From contig JAEWGI010000037.1 in NCBI GenBank assembly GCA_023388355.1, positions 1 through 64,000 of the forward strand: 64,000 bases of DNA. Reading direction: 5' to 3'. The translations under genes were made by a program, and so were the position numbers. Each line of letters begins with the position of its first letter. Position 1 is the stretch's first letter. Source of the DNA: Pseudomonadota bacterium. GTDB lineage: Bacteria > Pseudomonadota > Gammaproteobacteria > Xanthomonadales > Xanthomonadaceae. The notes under the pieces were generated by a model. It saw only the letters and a program-made list of their open reading frames with translations. It was not told the DNA's origin and made no database searches. Below, in pieces: positions 54,053 to 64,000 of this stretch.

Positions 54053-55465
54053 TCAGCGCGCGCCGCGCCTGAACAGCACCACTTCGACCGTCTGCAGCAG
54101 GATCATGAAGTCGAACACCAGGCCGTGGTTCTTGACGTAGAACAGGTCGAACTTCAGCTTCTCCCGGGCGTCGTTGACCGAGGCGCCGTAGGGATAGCGC
54201 AGCTGGGCCCAGCCGGTCAGCCCCGGCTTCACCGAGTGGCGCACGTTGTAGTAGCGGATCTCGCCGTTGAGCTGGTCGACGAACTGCGGCCGCTCCGGGC
54301 GCGGGCCGACGAAGCTCATGTCCCCGGCCAGCACGTTGAACAGCTGCGGCAGCTCGTCCAGCCGGGTCATGCGGATGAAGCGGCCCACGCGCGTGGTGCG
54401 GTCGTCGTTGCTGCTGGCCCAGCGCGCCACGCCATCCTTCTCCGCGTCGGTGCGCATGCTGCGGAACTTCACCAGGTCGAAGGTATGCCCGCCCTCGCCC
54501 ACCCGGGTCTGGCGGTAGAGGATCGGCGCGCCCGATTCGAGCCACACGCACAGCGCCACCAGCAGCATCGCCGGCCAGGCCAGGAGCAGCAGCAGCAGTG
54601 CCGCGGCGATGTCGAAGGCGCGCTTGCTCAGCCGGCGCGGGAAGGAGTGGTCGAAGCCGCCCGAAAACACCAGCGTGGACGGATCGGCGATCTCGAGCTT
54701 GATCAGGCCCGCCTCGCGCTCGAAGAACGCCGGCAGGTCGACGATCGCCACGCCCATCTGCGCGCACTGCAGGATCTGGTCCATCGGCAGCCCGCCGCGG
54801 CGCTCGTCCGGCGCGACCACGATCTCGTGCACGTTGAGCTCCAGCGCCACCTCGCGCAGGCTGCGCCCCTGCAGCGGCACCCGCAGCTCGGGCGCGACCA
54901 CCTCGGCCTGGCCGTCGATCGGGATGAAGCCGATGACGTTGAAGGCCTTGCGGTCGCTGCGCCGGCGCAGGCGGCGGTTGATCAGGTCGGCGTTGTTGCC
55001 GGCACCGAGGATCAGGATCCGGCGCTTGAACGCCTCCACCCCGAACAGCCGGTACACCACCAGGCGCAGCGTGCAGATCAGCACGAAGCCCACCACCAGC
55101 GCGATCGCCAGCACGCCGCGGCCGATGTAGGTCGCGGGCACCGCGTAATACAGCACCAGCAGGCCGACGCCGCCGAAGGCGAAGCCCAGGCCGATGCGCA
55201 GCACCAGGTCGATGCGGTTGTGGCGCACGTGCGGCTGGTAGAGCCCGAAGGCGGCCATCGCGCCGGTCACGAACACGGCCACCAGCAGGGTGCGCACCGG
55301 CGCGGTGTCGACGAACACGCCGCGACTGGCGGGATCGTCGATGAAGCGCAGCCAGACCGCGACCGTGACCGCCAGCAGCAGCACCGCCAGCTCCAGCAGC
55401 CACAGCAGCCGGATGGTGCGGTTGGCCCGGCCCGCGAACGCGCCGATCACGGCGTCCACCCGCAT
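54053..55465 (-). CDS. Polyprenyl-phosphate sugar-1-phosphate transferase (initiating)
   Basis: 470 residues. Four to five TM helices in the N-terminal half (LLWLLELAVLLLAVTVAVWLRF, LRTLLVAVFVTGAMAAFGLYQ, IGLGFAFGGVGLLVLYYAV, VLAIALVVGFVLICTLRLV), a CoA-binding-like domain with ILILGAGNNADLINRR, then a fifth TM (AALLLLLLAWPAMLLVALCVWL) and the catalytic Bac_transf domain (LYRQTRVGEGGHTFDLVKFRSMRTDAE, RTRLDELPQLFNVLAGDMSFVGPRPERP, GLTGWAQLRYPYG). It puts the first sugar phosphate on undecaprenyl phosphate. ATG 55465 is used; a GTG at 55501 is equally possible and neither has a strong ribosome site. Confidence 0.9.
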   Translation of the reverse strand: MRVDAVIGAFAGRANRTIRLLWLLELAVLLLAVTVAVWLRFIDDPASRGVFVDTAPVRTLLVAVFVTGAMAAFGLYQPHVRHNRIDLVLRIGLGFAFGGVGLLVLYYAVPATYIGRGVLAIALVVGFVLICTLRLVVYRLFGVEAFKRRILILGAGNNADLINRRLRRRSDRKAFNVIGFIPIDGQAEVVAPELRVPLQGRSLREVALELNVHEIVVAPDERRGGLPMDQILQCAQMGVAIVDLPAFFEREAGLIKLEIADPSTLVFSGGFDHSFPRRLSKRAFDIAAALLLLLLAWPAMLLVALCVWLESGAPILYRQTRVGEGGHTFDLVKFRSMRTDAEKDGVARWASSNDDRTTRVGRFIRMTRLDELPQLFNVLAGDMSFVGPRPERPQFVDQLNGEIRYYNVRHSVKPGLTGWAQLRYPYGASVNDAREKLKFDLFYVKNHGLVFDFMILLQTVEVVLFRRGAR

Positions 55466-55686
55466 TGGCGATGCGCGGACGATCGCGTCGCCCGCTGCCA
55501 CTGTGCTGTTGCGTACATGTTCCCTCGCCCCCGTCGCGTTGCAGTCGAGCGACCGGGCCGGTGTCGGGCCGGGCCACGGTCGCCAGATTCAACGCATTTC
55601 CCGGCGGGGGCCGGACAGGCGGTTCGCGCCCGGCACCGGCCGGATCCGGCAGCCGGAGGACCGGCGGCGCAGGCGCGCCGCGCGGA

Positions 55687-57342
55687 TCAGTCGTGCTGGC
55701 GCCGGGCCAGGGGCTTGCGCTCGTCCACCAGCCAGTCGCGCAGTCGCGCCCACAGCGAGTACACGGGCGGCGCGATGCGCACCGTGGCCGCGGTCGGCAC
55801 GCCCCGGGCTGGCGACGTTGCCGGGACCTGCCCGACGGGCGCCGTCACGGCTGCGGCCGCAGCCGGGGCCTGCACGCGCGGCGAGGACCGGGTGGCCGCG
55901 GCCGGCGCGGACGCGGAGGCCCCCAGCGGCGCCAGGGGCTGGCTTCCGGTGCTGCGGCGACGGCTGGGCGGCGGTGGCGGCGCGCTCGCCACCTCGTCGG
56001 CGCCGATGTCGTAGGGGGCCACGCGCGGCTGGCGGTCGATGTCGTCGGTCACCTCGGCCAGCACGGTGCCGGCGTTGATCGCGGGACTGCCCGCCGGCAG
56101 GCGTCCGCTCGCATCCACCCCGTAGGCGGCCTGCCTGCTGCTGGCGTCCACGTTCAGCGCGTTGCGCCATTGCGACAGGTTGCCCTGGCTGAAGCCGCCG
56201 CCCGGGCGTCCGTCGCGGAACACGCAGCCGTTGCCGTAGCCGTTCCAGTCGGTGCCCGGCGAACCGTCCAGGCCCGACAGCCCGCCAAGGTCGTTCGAAT
56301 GGCGGATCTCGACGCAGCGGTTGTTGTTCTGGATGACGAGGTTGTTGCGGATCTTCGGGTTGACGGTCGCCGGCCGGCCCGCCTCCGGCTCCCAGTCCTG
56401 GTAGGTGACGCCGAAGTAGATCGCCGAATGCGCGCGGCTGGCGGCGTTGACGATGGTGTTGTTGACCACCACCGGATCCTTCGCCGCGTACATGCCGATG
56501 CCGGCATAGCCGGTGTTGCGGATCACGTTGTTGCGCACGATGCCGCCGATGGCCTCGTAGTACTGCGGGTTCACCGACAGGTCGAAGTACTGCGGGCTGG
56601 TGTCGAAGCCGACCAGGATGCCCGCATCGCCGGTGTTCTCGATCCGGTTGCGCTGGATCACCACGTTGCGCGCCCCGCCCTTGAAGTACAGGCCGGTGGT
56701 GGCGGTGTCGTGGATGTAGCTGTCCTCGACCAGCATGCCGTCGCCATTGACGTTGTCGATGCCGTCGGCGTTGCCATCGTCGCGCGCGCCGGTGCTGTGG
56801 ATCTCGACCCTGCGGATGGTGGCGCGGTTGGACTTGGGCGTGATCTTGATCCCGTCGCGGCCGGTGTCATGGATCAGCAGATCCTCCATCACCACGTCCG
56901 AGGCCCCGGTATCGGACGCGGGCCCGCCCTGGTACCAGTCGGTCTGCAGCATGACCCCGTAGTAGAAGCCGCCGCTGAGCTCGAGGTTGGCGATGCGGCT
57001 GCCGGACGCGTTCGGGTCGACCTGGATCACCACCGTGTTGGAGTTGGACGGGTTGCAGTGGATATGCGCGCGTTCGCCCGCGGGGGAACGCAGCGTGAGC
57101 CGCTGGCGCAGGCGCACGTCGCACTCCTCGTACGTCCGGTTTCCGGACGGGGCGCGCACGGTCACGGTGTCGCCGGCGCGCGAGGCCGAGATGGCGCGCT
57201 TGATGGTGCGGTAGGGGCGCGCGCTGCTGCCGTCGGCGCTGGAGTCGTTGCCGGCGGTGGAGACGAAGAGCTCGGCCGGCCAGGCCGGGGCGCTGGCCAG
57301 GGCCAGCAGGGCAATGGCCGTCGTCAGGGTGCTGCGTGGCAT
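55687..57342 (-). CDS. Secreted right-handed beta-helix protein
   Basis: 551 residues, start at 57342 with GAGG eight bases upstream. Signal peptide (TTAIALLALASAPAWPA) and a parallel beta-helix of about 430 residues: LELSGGFYYGVMLQTDWYQG, VEIHSTGARDDGNADGIDN, YIHDTATTGLYFKGGARN, VIQRNRIENTGDAGILVGFD, AGIGMYAAKDPVVVNNTI. The C-terminus is a Pro/Ala/Ser-rich linker and a short basic segment (VYSLWARLRDWLVDERKPLA); no PEP-CTERM tail. The helix is close kin to that of the fusion protein at 47259-50033. Likely a periplasmic or secreted polysaccharide lyase, epimerase or binding protein acting on the locus product; the activity is not identified. Confidence 0.85.
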   Translation of the reverse strand: MPRSTLTTAIALLALASAPAWPAELFVSTAGNDSSADGSSARPYRTIKRAISASRAGDTVTVRAPSGNRTYEECDVRLRQRLTLRSPAGERAHIHCNPSNSNTVVIQVDPNASGSRIANLELSGGFYYGVMLQTDWYQGGPASDTGASDVVMEDLLIHDTGRDGIKITPKSNRATIRRVEIHSTGARDDGNADGIDNVNGDGMLVEDSYIHDTATTGLYFKGGARNVVIQRNRIENTGDAGILVGFDTSPQYFDLSVNPQYYEAIGGIVRNNVIRNTGYAGIGMYAAKDPVVVNNTIVNAASRAHSAIYFGVTYQDWEPEAGRPATVNPKIRNNLVIQNNNRCVEIRHSNDLGGLSGLDGSPGTDWNGYGNGCVFRDGRPGGGFSQGNLSQWRNALNVDASSRQAAYGVDASGRLPAGSPAINAGTVLAEVTDDIDRQPRVAPYDIGADEVASAPPPPPSRRRSTGSQPLAPLGASASAPAAATRSSPRVQAPAAAAAVTAPVGQVPATSPARGVPTAATVRIAPPVYSLWARLRDWLVDERKPLARRQHD

Positions 57343-57961
57343 TCGGGTTACCTCGGTACTGGATTGCGTCTGGAGCCCGCTGCTTGCCCCGCCGCCGGTC
57401 AGGCCGGCCGCGTGGCCCGGCGAATCTCTCACGCAATCGCCGAAGCGGTGGCAAAGGCCCGCAAACCGGCTCCACACCGTCGGGAGGGGCATTTTCGGCA
57501 CAGTAGAAATGTGACGCAACTCACATCGATGCGCGACAACCGTCCATGGCCGCCAGAAGGCGCTCTTCGTTACAACGGGGCGGCCCTGCTCCCTCCCCCG
57601 CGTGCGGGGGGTGAGGATGGTCCGTTTGCGCGGCACTGCCGCGCGGACCATCCGAACGCCCGGCGTGCTGCGCCGGGCCGGACGGGTTGGGGTGGGGCCA
57701 CAGGTCGCCGCGCCCCTACACGCGCGCCTGCGGCGCGCGCCCCCATCCCAGCCTTCCCCCGCAAGCGGGGGAAGGAGCAAAAGCAGGTGCACCGGCCCCG
57801 CCGGTCTACTCCCTCCCCCGCACGCGGGGTAAGGAGCAGGGCGGCAGCCTCCCTTCGGTCGAAATGACAGAACAAGGCGCAAGCCCTCGCCGTCGAAGCT
57901 GGAAACTTTCTCCAGACAGCAGTGCGCGTTCGCGGGAATGACGGGCTTGCCCGGATCTTTC
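57343..57961. repeat. Intergenic block with nested palindromes
   Basis: 619 bp without a supportable gene. Contents: a long nested hairpin at 57615-57653 (GGATGGTCCG pairs with CGGACCATCC, inner GCGCGGCA pairs with TGCCGCGC); an 11-bp-stem hairpin at 57752-57775 (CCTTCCCCCGC-AA-GCGGGGGAAGG); further CTCCCTCCCCCGC half-sites near 57590 and 57810; and the 57908-57943 segment (GACAGCAGTGCGCGTTCGCG core) shared with 6377-6412. Same dispersed family as 6.2, 15.5 and 47.1 kb. The first 150 bp upstream of 57342 probably hold the beta-helix gene's promoter, though none was recognised. Confidence 0.7.
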
Positions 57962-58705
57962 CTAGATCCGCTTGCCCACCGCGCGGGCGGCGTAGTGGGC
58001 GAAGTACCAGCCCGCGCGCACGACGCCGAGCCGCTCGCTCTCGCGGTAGATCCGCCACTGCCAGCGCGCGGCGCGCAGCTTGTTGGCCGACAGCGAGCCC
58101 GGCCGCACCAGGTAGGAGGCGAGCATGCGGTCGGGCTGCGCGCACACCGCCTGCCCGGCCATCCGCACCACGCCCAGCCAGAACACGTAGTCCTCGTGGC
58201 CCATGGCCCCGAAGCGCGGCTCGCCGATCGCGCGGTCGTAGATCCCGGTGAGGTTGCCGATGCAGTTGCCCTTGAGCATCTCGGCATAGCCCGCGCGCGC
58301 CGGCGGGCGGACCCGCGACAGCACCCGGCCGGCTTCGTCGACCCGCTCGTAGGCCGCATAGCCCACCGCCACGCCTTCCGCCCGCATGGCCGCGAGCTGG
58401 ATCGCGAGCTTGTCCGGATACCAGCAGTCGTCGCTGTCGAGGAAGGCGATGTAGCGGCCGGTAGCGGCCTCGATCCCGGCGTTGCGCGCGGCCGCCACCC
58501 CGCCGTTGCGGGGCTGGCGGATCGGCACCACGCGCGGATCGGCGGCGGCCCGGGCCTGGATCAGCTCCCAGGTGGCATCGGTGGAGCGGTCGTCGATCAC
58601 CAGCAGCTCCACCGCCGCGTGGGTCTGCTCCAGCGCAGACCGCATCGACGCCTCCAGCGTCACGCTCGCGTTGTAGGCGGGCATCACCACGCTGACCCGG
58701 TCCAT
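57962..58705 (-). CDS. Glycosyltransferase family 2
   Basis: 247 residues, GT-A fold. RVSVVMPAYNASVTLEASMRSALEQTHAAVELLVIDDRSTDATWE gives the nucleotide-binding strand and the first Asp; GGVAAARNAGIEAATGRYIAFLDSDDCWYPDKL carries the metal-binding DxD (DSDD); FGAMGHEDYVFWLGVV is the acceptor-side ED. The C-terminus is about as short as in single-domain GT2 enzymes of capsule clusters, with no membrane helix. It adds a sugar during repeat-unit synthesis. Divergent from the GT4 gene at 58952, with a 246-bp gap in which no clear promoter was identified. Confidence 0.88.
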   Translation of the reverse strand: MDRVSVVMPAYNASVTLEASMRSALEQTHAAVELLVIDDRSTDATWELIQARAAADPRVVPIRQPRNGGVAAARNAGIEAATGRYIAFLDSDDCWYPDKLAIQLAAMRAEGVAVGYAAYERVDEAGRVLSRVRPPARAGYAEMLKGNCIGNLTGIYDRAIGEPRFGAMGHEDYVFWLGVVRMAGQAVCAQPDRMLASYLVRPGSLSANKLRAARWQWRIYRESERLGVVRAGWYFAHYAARAVGKRI

Positions 58706-58951
58706 CTCCACCGCTCCCCTGCACGTCGTTCCCGCTACAAACGCCGAAACGCGCCGGAACCGGGCACCGCCCTGCGCCGGGGCTGTCCGGATCGTCGGCG
58801 CGAAACCGTACCTTCCAGCACCACCACCGCCACGCCGGGGCGCGCGCCAGCATCGGCAGGCGCCGCGCCCCCTGCTCCACCACAGCCGGCCGGGGCCGAA
58901 TCGCGCTGCCCGCCAGGGTCGCGCCGCGGCACCGGGCGCAACGGGCGACCC

Positions 58952-60148
58952 ATGAAGATCCTCGCGCTGACCAACCTGTATCCCAACCCGCTGCAGCCGC
59001 ACCGCGCCGCGTTCAACCGCCACCGCTTCCGCTTCCTGGCCGCCGACCACGAGCTGCGGATGATTGCGCCGGTGTCCTGGCGCGACGAGTGGGCGCGGCG
59101 CGGGACGGGTCCGGGGATCGCGCGCGACCGCCGGACCAGCTGCGACGGGATCCCGGTCGCGCACCCGCGCTACTGGTACACCCCCGGCGTGCTGCGCGGC
59201 CAGTACGGCCGCTTCTTCCACGCATCGGTGCGGGCGACGTTCGATCGCGCCGTGGCCGAATCCAGGCCCGACGTGGTGCTGGCCACCTGGGCCTATCCCG
59301 ACGGCTGGGCCGCGGTACGGCTGGCGCGCCGCCACGGACTGCCGGTGGTGGTGATGGTGCACGGCAGCGACGTGCGGCGCATGGACGAGTTCCCGGCGCG
59401 CAGCCGCGGCACGCGCGAGGCGCTGTGCGCGGCCGACGGAGTGATCGCGGTGTCGGCCGACCTGGCCGCGCGCGTGGTCGCGCTCGGCGCCGATCCGGAC
59501 CGGGTGCTGACGGTGCTCGACGGCGTCGACCGCAGCATGTTCAATCCCGGCGACCGCGCAGGCGCCAGGCGCAGCCTCGGCCTGGCCGACGATGAACGCC
59601 ACCTGCTGTTCATCGGCAACCTGCTCCCGGTCAAGGGCGTCGACGTGCTGCTGCAGGCCTGCGCGACGCTGGCCGCAAGTCGCACCGACTGGCGCCTGCA
59701 CCTGGTCGGCGATGGCCCGGAGCGCGCGCGCCTGGCCGCGCAGGCGCAGGCGCTGGGCATCGACACAAGGGTCGTCTTCCACGGCAGCCGCGCCCACGCC
59801 GAACTGCCCGAATGGCTGCGCGCGGCCGACCTGTTCGTGCTGCCCAGCCGCTCCGAGGGCATTCCCAACGTGCTGCTCGAAGCCTCGGCCTGCGCCACGC
59901 CCTATGTGGCCAGCGACGTCGGCGGCATTCCCGAGATCGCCTCGCTTGGCGCGGGCATCCTGGTGCCGCCGGAGCAACCCGGGGCGCTGGCCGGGGCGAT
60001 CGCGCGCGGCCTCGACGCACCGCCGCCGATCCCCGCGAGCGGGCCGCGCGACCGCCGCGAGGCGGTGGCCGAGATCGCGCGTTTCCTCGAACGCAGCGCC
60101 GCGCGCGCGCATGCGCCGCAGGCGCTGTCCCGATCCGCGACCGTATGA
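58952..60148 (+). CDS. Glycosyltransferase family 4
   Basis: 398 residues. MKILALTNLYPNPLQPHRAAFNRHRFRFLAADHELRMIAPVSW is a typical GT4 N-domain; VVMVHGSDVRRMDEFP and VIAVSADLAARVVALGADPDRVLTVLDGVDRSMFNPGD close it. The C-domain has LLFIGNLLPVKGVDVLLQAC and FVLPSRSEGIPNVLLEASACATPYVASDVGGIPEI (EX7E). The family is often annotated for lipopolysaccharide or capsule assembly. It starts a short + strand operon with the next two genes. Start at the first Met before the fold; no strong ribosome site. Confidence 0.88.
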   Translation: MKILALTNLYPNPLQPHRAAFNRHRFRFLAADHELRMIAPVSWRDEWARRGTGPGIARDRRTSCDGIPVAHPRYWYTPGVLRGQYGRFFHASVRATFDRAVAESRPDVVLATWAYPDGWAAVRLARRHGLPVVVMVHGSDVRRMDEFPARSRGTREALCAADGVIAVSADLAARVVALGADPDRVLTVLDGVDRSMFNPGDRAGARRSLGLADDERHLLFIGNLLPVKGVDVLLQACATLAASRTDWRLHLVGDGPERARLAAQAQALGIDTRVVFHGSRAHAELPEWLRAADLFVLPSRSEGIPNVLLEASACATPYVASDVGGIPEIASLGAGILVPPEQPGALAGAIARGLDAPPPIPASGPRDRREAVAEIARFLERSAARAHAPQALSRSATV

Positions 60149-60214
60149 CGTTCTGTTCGTAGAGTCCTTACCGCGCGAACGCCACGGCGCTGCGCAATCG
60201 CAAGCAGAGCTCCC

Positions 60215-61506
60215 ATGCCAGACACCAGCGGCCATCCGCGCCTGAAGATCCTGTTCCTGCACAAGCAGATCCTGTTTCCGCGCGATACCGGCGGCAAGAT
60301 CCGCGCGCTGAACCTGCTCAAGCACCTCGCGCGCTGGCACGACGTGACCTACGTGTGCAACCTGCGCCGCGGCGAGGAAGCGCTGCTGCCGCAGATGGAC
60401 GCGCTGGGCATGAAGATCGAGGCGGTGCCCGGCGAGGCATCCCCGCACGGCGGCCTGCGCTTCTACGCCGGCGCCCTGGCCAACCTCGCCTCGTCGCGCC
60501 CGTACACCGTGGACCGCAATTACGATCCCGCGCTGCGGCGCAGGATCGAGGCGCTGCTGCGCCAGCAGCAGTTCGACCTGGTGATCTGCGACACGGTGCA
60601 GATGGCGCGCCACTTCATCGGCCTGGACCTGCCGCCGGCGATCCTGTTCCAGCACAACGTCGAGGCCCAGATCCTGCAGCGCCACGCCGAAGTGGCGAGC
60701 GGCGCGATGCACGCCTACATGGAACGCCAGCATCGCCGGATGGCCGCCTTCGAAGGCGGCTGCGGCCGCCACTTCGACCACGTGATCGCGGTCAGCCAGC
60801 AGGATGCCCGGATCTTCGCCGAGCGCTACGGCTGGCGCGACGTCGACGCGATCGACACCGCGGTAGATCTCGACCTGTTCGAGCCGCGGCCGCAGGACGA
60901 GGTCGAGGGCCGGGTGACGTTCCTCGGCTCGATGGACTGGATGCCCAACCAGGGCGGCATGCGCTGGTTCTGCGACGAGGTGTGGCCGCGGGTGCTGGCC
61001 AAACGCCCGGACGCGAGCTTCCAGATCGTGGGCCGCAACCCGCCGCCGACGGTGCAGGCGCTTGCGCAGCGTCCCGGGATCGAGGTCACCGGCTCGGTGC
61101 CCGACGTGCGCCCCTACCTGGCCGCGGCGTCGGTCGTGGTGGTGCCGCTGCTGGTCGGCGGCGGCACCCGGCTCAAGATCTACGAGGCGATGGCGATGGC
61201 GCGGGCTACGGTCAGCACCACCATCGGCGCCGAAGGCCTGCCGGTCGAACACGGAACGCACTTCTTCGAAGCCGACGACCCCGAGCGCTTCGCCGCGGAC
61301 GTGCTGCGGCTGCTCGACGACGACGCCCTGCGCCGCGGGATGGGCGAGGCGGCCAACCGCTTCGTCCGCGACCACTACGGCAGCGAGCCCATCGCCCGCC
61401 AGTTCGAGGCGATCTGCCTGGACGTGCTTTCGCGCATCCGCGAACGCGGCAGCGCCAGGCGGCCCGCGCCAACCCCTTTCATTTCCACCAGTGAGCCCGT
61501 GAAATC

Positions 61507-61510
<4 letters not shown>
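60215..61510 (+). CDS. XrtA-associated glycosyltransferase (Stp1-like)
   Basis: 431 residues. KILFLHKQILFPRDTGGKIRALNLLKHLARWHDVTYVCN is the 'R.P.PPDTGGKIR..N.L.HL' opening of the TIGR03087-type sugar transferases of exosortase A clusters; VTFLGSMDWMPNQGGMRWFCDEVWPRV, FQIVGRNPPP, VTGSVPDVRPYLAAASVVVVPLLVGGGTRLKIYEAMAMARATVSTTIGAEGL follow. The normal EX7E appears as the KIYEAMA segment. Acts at the cytosolic face. The stop overlaps the next gene's start by four bases. Confidence 0.87.
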
Positions 61511-62832
<1,322 letters not shown>

Positions 62833-62862
62833 GGCCCAGCGGCCCCCGCCGCATCGCGCCAT

Positions 62863-62887
62863 CCGCGCCCCGCATGACGGGGCGCGG
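62863..62887 (+). terminator. Hairpin terminator after the AlgD-like gene
   Basis: CCGCGCCCCG (62863-62872) and CGGGGCGCGG (62878-62887) form a perfect 10-bp stem with loop CATGA, 30 bp after the stop codon. No clear T-run follows. It marks the end of the polysaccharide locus. From here to 63410 no gene is supportable; the short frames in this stretch have mixed composition and no recognisable start. Confidence 0.55.
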
Positions 62888-63410
62888 TCACGACCGGCTT
62901 GTGGCGCGCGGCAGCGGCGGCCCGATGCGCGGGCACGGAACCGCCGGGGAGGAATGCGCGCGCCAGGCAATGCGCCTGAACGCACTGCTTCGCTGCTCCG
63001 AAACCGCCGCGTGACGCCGGGCACCGGGAAGGCCACCGGGTAGCCGCGGCGCAGCGCAAGCCCTCGTCAAGCTACGCTACGCCAGCACGCGCCGAAGCGG
63101 CAAAGCCTGGGACCCATCGGCCTTGCCCATTGCAATCGCATCACGCATGAACCCGACGCGCGGCCGGGAAAGCGACATGGAATCGAACGCTCGCATGAGC
63201 GCCCGGAAGCATTGCGCTCAGGGCCCTACTGCAGCTCGCCCAGGAATCGCTCGACAGTCAACGCCTATCGCGTTCTCGACTCGAGCCATCCCGCAAGACG
63301 GTCGTATCCCTTCAGCAGCCTGTTGGCTGCAGGCCGCAGGAGCGCAGGTTGCGGCCGCTCAAACGCCGGGGAAGGCCTGCCACGCCCATTCGATGGAGCT
63401 GCCAGACGCC

Positions 63411-64000
63411 TCATTCCCGGTCTTGCGGCGAGAGGGCCTGTTGCAGGAACGGAACGAATCCCGGGCGCGGGGAAAAATCGAGATATCGCCTGCTGCCCTG
63501 ACCCGGGATCCTGCCCATGTTCATCCAGGTCAGTTCCCGTAGCGTCTGCGCACGTAAACGCTGCTCCGGGGTGAATGCGCTGTCGACCAGGTAGTTCTGG
63601 ACAAACCCGGCATGGTCGCCCCGTCTCGCCTGCAAGCCGTAAAACACGCTCGCCATTACAGGATCCCGGTAACCATCGACAGTGTGGTAAATGTCCCCGG
63701 CCATCTTCAAGGCAAATACGGAGCCGGAAGCGGCACTCCTGAGCAACACCTCCTGTGTATGGCCTTGATCCGCCCCGGATTGCGCCAGTCGGAGCGCGTG
63801 GAATGCCTGTGCAGGCTTGTTGCCGCCTTCTGCCAGATTTTCCAGGGCATGGAGAGGCAATGACATGAGGTACGCCTCGACATCAGGCCCCGGGTACCCG
63901 TGCGCCTCCAGCCAGGCGGCGTCCTCTCGACTTTCGGCGATCCCCGGGCGGTTCGGATCCCAACGATAGCCCGATTCAAGGGGGTGAGACGGTTTCGGAG
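63411..64000 (-). CDS. Hypothetical protein, 5' end outside the window
   Basis: The reading frame is open from the stop at 63411 through to the window edge, so the Met at 63866 is internal and the true start lies beyond 64000. About 196 residues are visible. The visible part is helical with short repeats (ENLAEGGNKPAQAFHALRLA, VLLRSAASGSVFALKMAGDIYHTV, VMASVFYGLQARRGDHAGFV), which is reminiscent of Sel1/TPR-like helical hairpins, but no family was recognised. Local GC is lower than in the flanking polysaccharide genes. Function unknown. Confidence 0.6.
   Translation of the reverse strand, partial: PKPSHPLESGYRWDPNRPGIAESREDAAWLEAHGYPGPDVEAYLMSLPLHALENLAEGGNKPAQAFHALRLAQSGADQGHTQEVLLRSAASGSVFALKMAGDIYHTVDGYRDPVMASVFYGLQARRGDHAGFVQNYLVDSAFTPEQRLRAQTLRELTWMNMGRIPGQGSRRYLDFSPRPGFVPFLQQALSPQDRE

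Noticed and set aside
53679..55592. 637-residue protein containing the ACP at its C-terminus
   Set aside because: The N-terminal 550 residues are an out-of-frame shadow of the initiating sugar transferase. The real ACP starts at 53939.
55687..57342. PEP-CTERM sorting tail on the beta-helix protein
   Set aside because: The C-terminus is Pro/Ala rich and ends VDERKPLARRQHD; there is no V-P-E-P motif, hydrophobic helix and basic cluster in the required order.
63123..63574. Short + strand frames near the right end
   Set aside because: They overlap the minus-strand partial gene or the empty stretch, lack ribosome sites and resemble no family.

Overview
The window is high-GC, densely coded DNA from a gammaproteobacterium. 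Gene content (class I fumarase, PldA, a Xanthomonas-like set of single-copy genes, REP-type palindromes built on GCGGCTTCAGCCGC, and an exosortase-A-type exopolysaccharide cluster) points to the family Xanthomonadaceae/Lysobacteraceae (Lysobacter, Luteimonas or Pseudoxanthomonas relatives). This assignment is from recognised families only. No rRNA, tRNA, CRISPR array, insertion sequence or phage gene was seen.

Layout. (1) 0.1-15.4 kb is core or housekeeping DNA: GNAT acetyltransferase, glutaryl-CoA dehydrogenase, glycine-zipper envelope proteins, TatD, TcdA, an anchored cytochrome c, a membrane module (DUF456, MscS, phospholipase A, cardiolipin-synthase-like), GST, fumarase, and a translationally coupled ECF sigma / anti-sigma / DUF4097 operon. 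(2) 15.7-28.6 kb is a catabolic island for a sugar or glycoside, probably by the 3-keto-glycoside route. A LacI-family repressor faces two convergent operons: six genes on the + strand (TIM-barrel isomerase, MFS transporter, Gfo/Idh/MocA oxidoreductase, isomerase-DUF1080 fusion, GMC dehydrogenase, small subunit) and four on the - strand (secreted TIM-barrel protein, second GMC dehydrogenase, second small subunit, second DUF1080 protein). The same 14-bp palindrome, TGCAATCGATTGCA, lies at the promoter of each operon, so one repressor plausibly controls all ten. (3) 28.8-33.5 kb holds a small XRE regulator, a SulP transporter, ThiD, an alpha/beta hydrolase and GalE. (4) 33.7-62.8 kb is a large exopolysaccharide locus of the kind that accompanies exosortase A (XrtA): nucleotide-sugar dehydrogenases and epimerases, lipoprotein exporter, chain-length protein, a degenerate tyrosine-kinase-like ATPase, an outer-membrane beta-barrel, acyltransferase, PLP decarboxylase, O-antigen-ligase-type polymerase, flippase, glycosyltransferases, NodB-type deacetylase, J-domain membrane protein, acyl-CoA ligase plus acyl carrier protein, the polyprenyl-phosphate sugar transferase, and two related beta-helix proteins, one fused to a membrane segment and a deacetylase-like domain. 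No exosortase gene and no PEP-CTERM tail was seen. (5) 62.9-64 kb is mostly empty and ends in a gene cut by the window edge.

How it works together. In region 2 the two flavoprotein/small-subunit pairs would oxidise a sugar at the periplasmic face; TIM-barrel and DUF1080 proteins would cleave or isomerise the keto-sugar, and the transporter and Gfo/Idh/MocA enzyme would finish it inside. In region 4 the sugar transferase starts a repeat unit on undecaprenyl phosphate, glycosyltransferases extend it, the flippase moves it, the ligase-type polymerase joins units, and the exporter / chain-length pair with the beta-barrel moves the polymer out. Deacetylases, acyltransferase and the ACP / ligase / decarboxylase set would decorate it. 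Palindromic intergenic elements sit at 2.0, 6.2, 11.6, 15.5, 47.1 and 57.6 kb.
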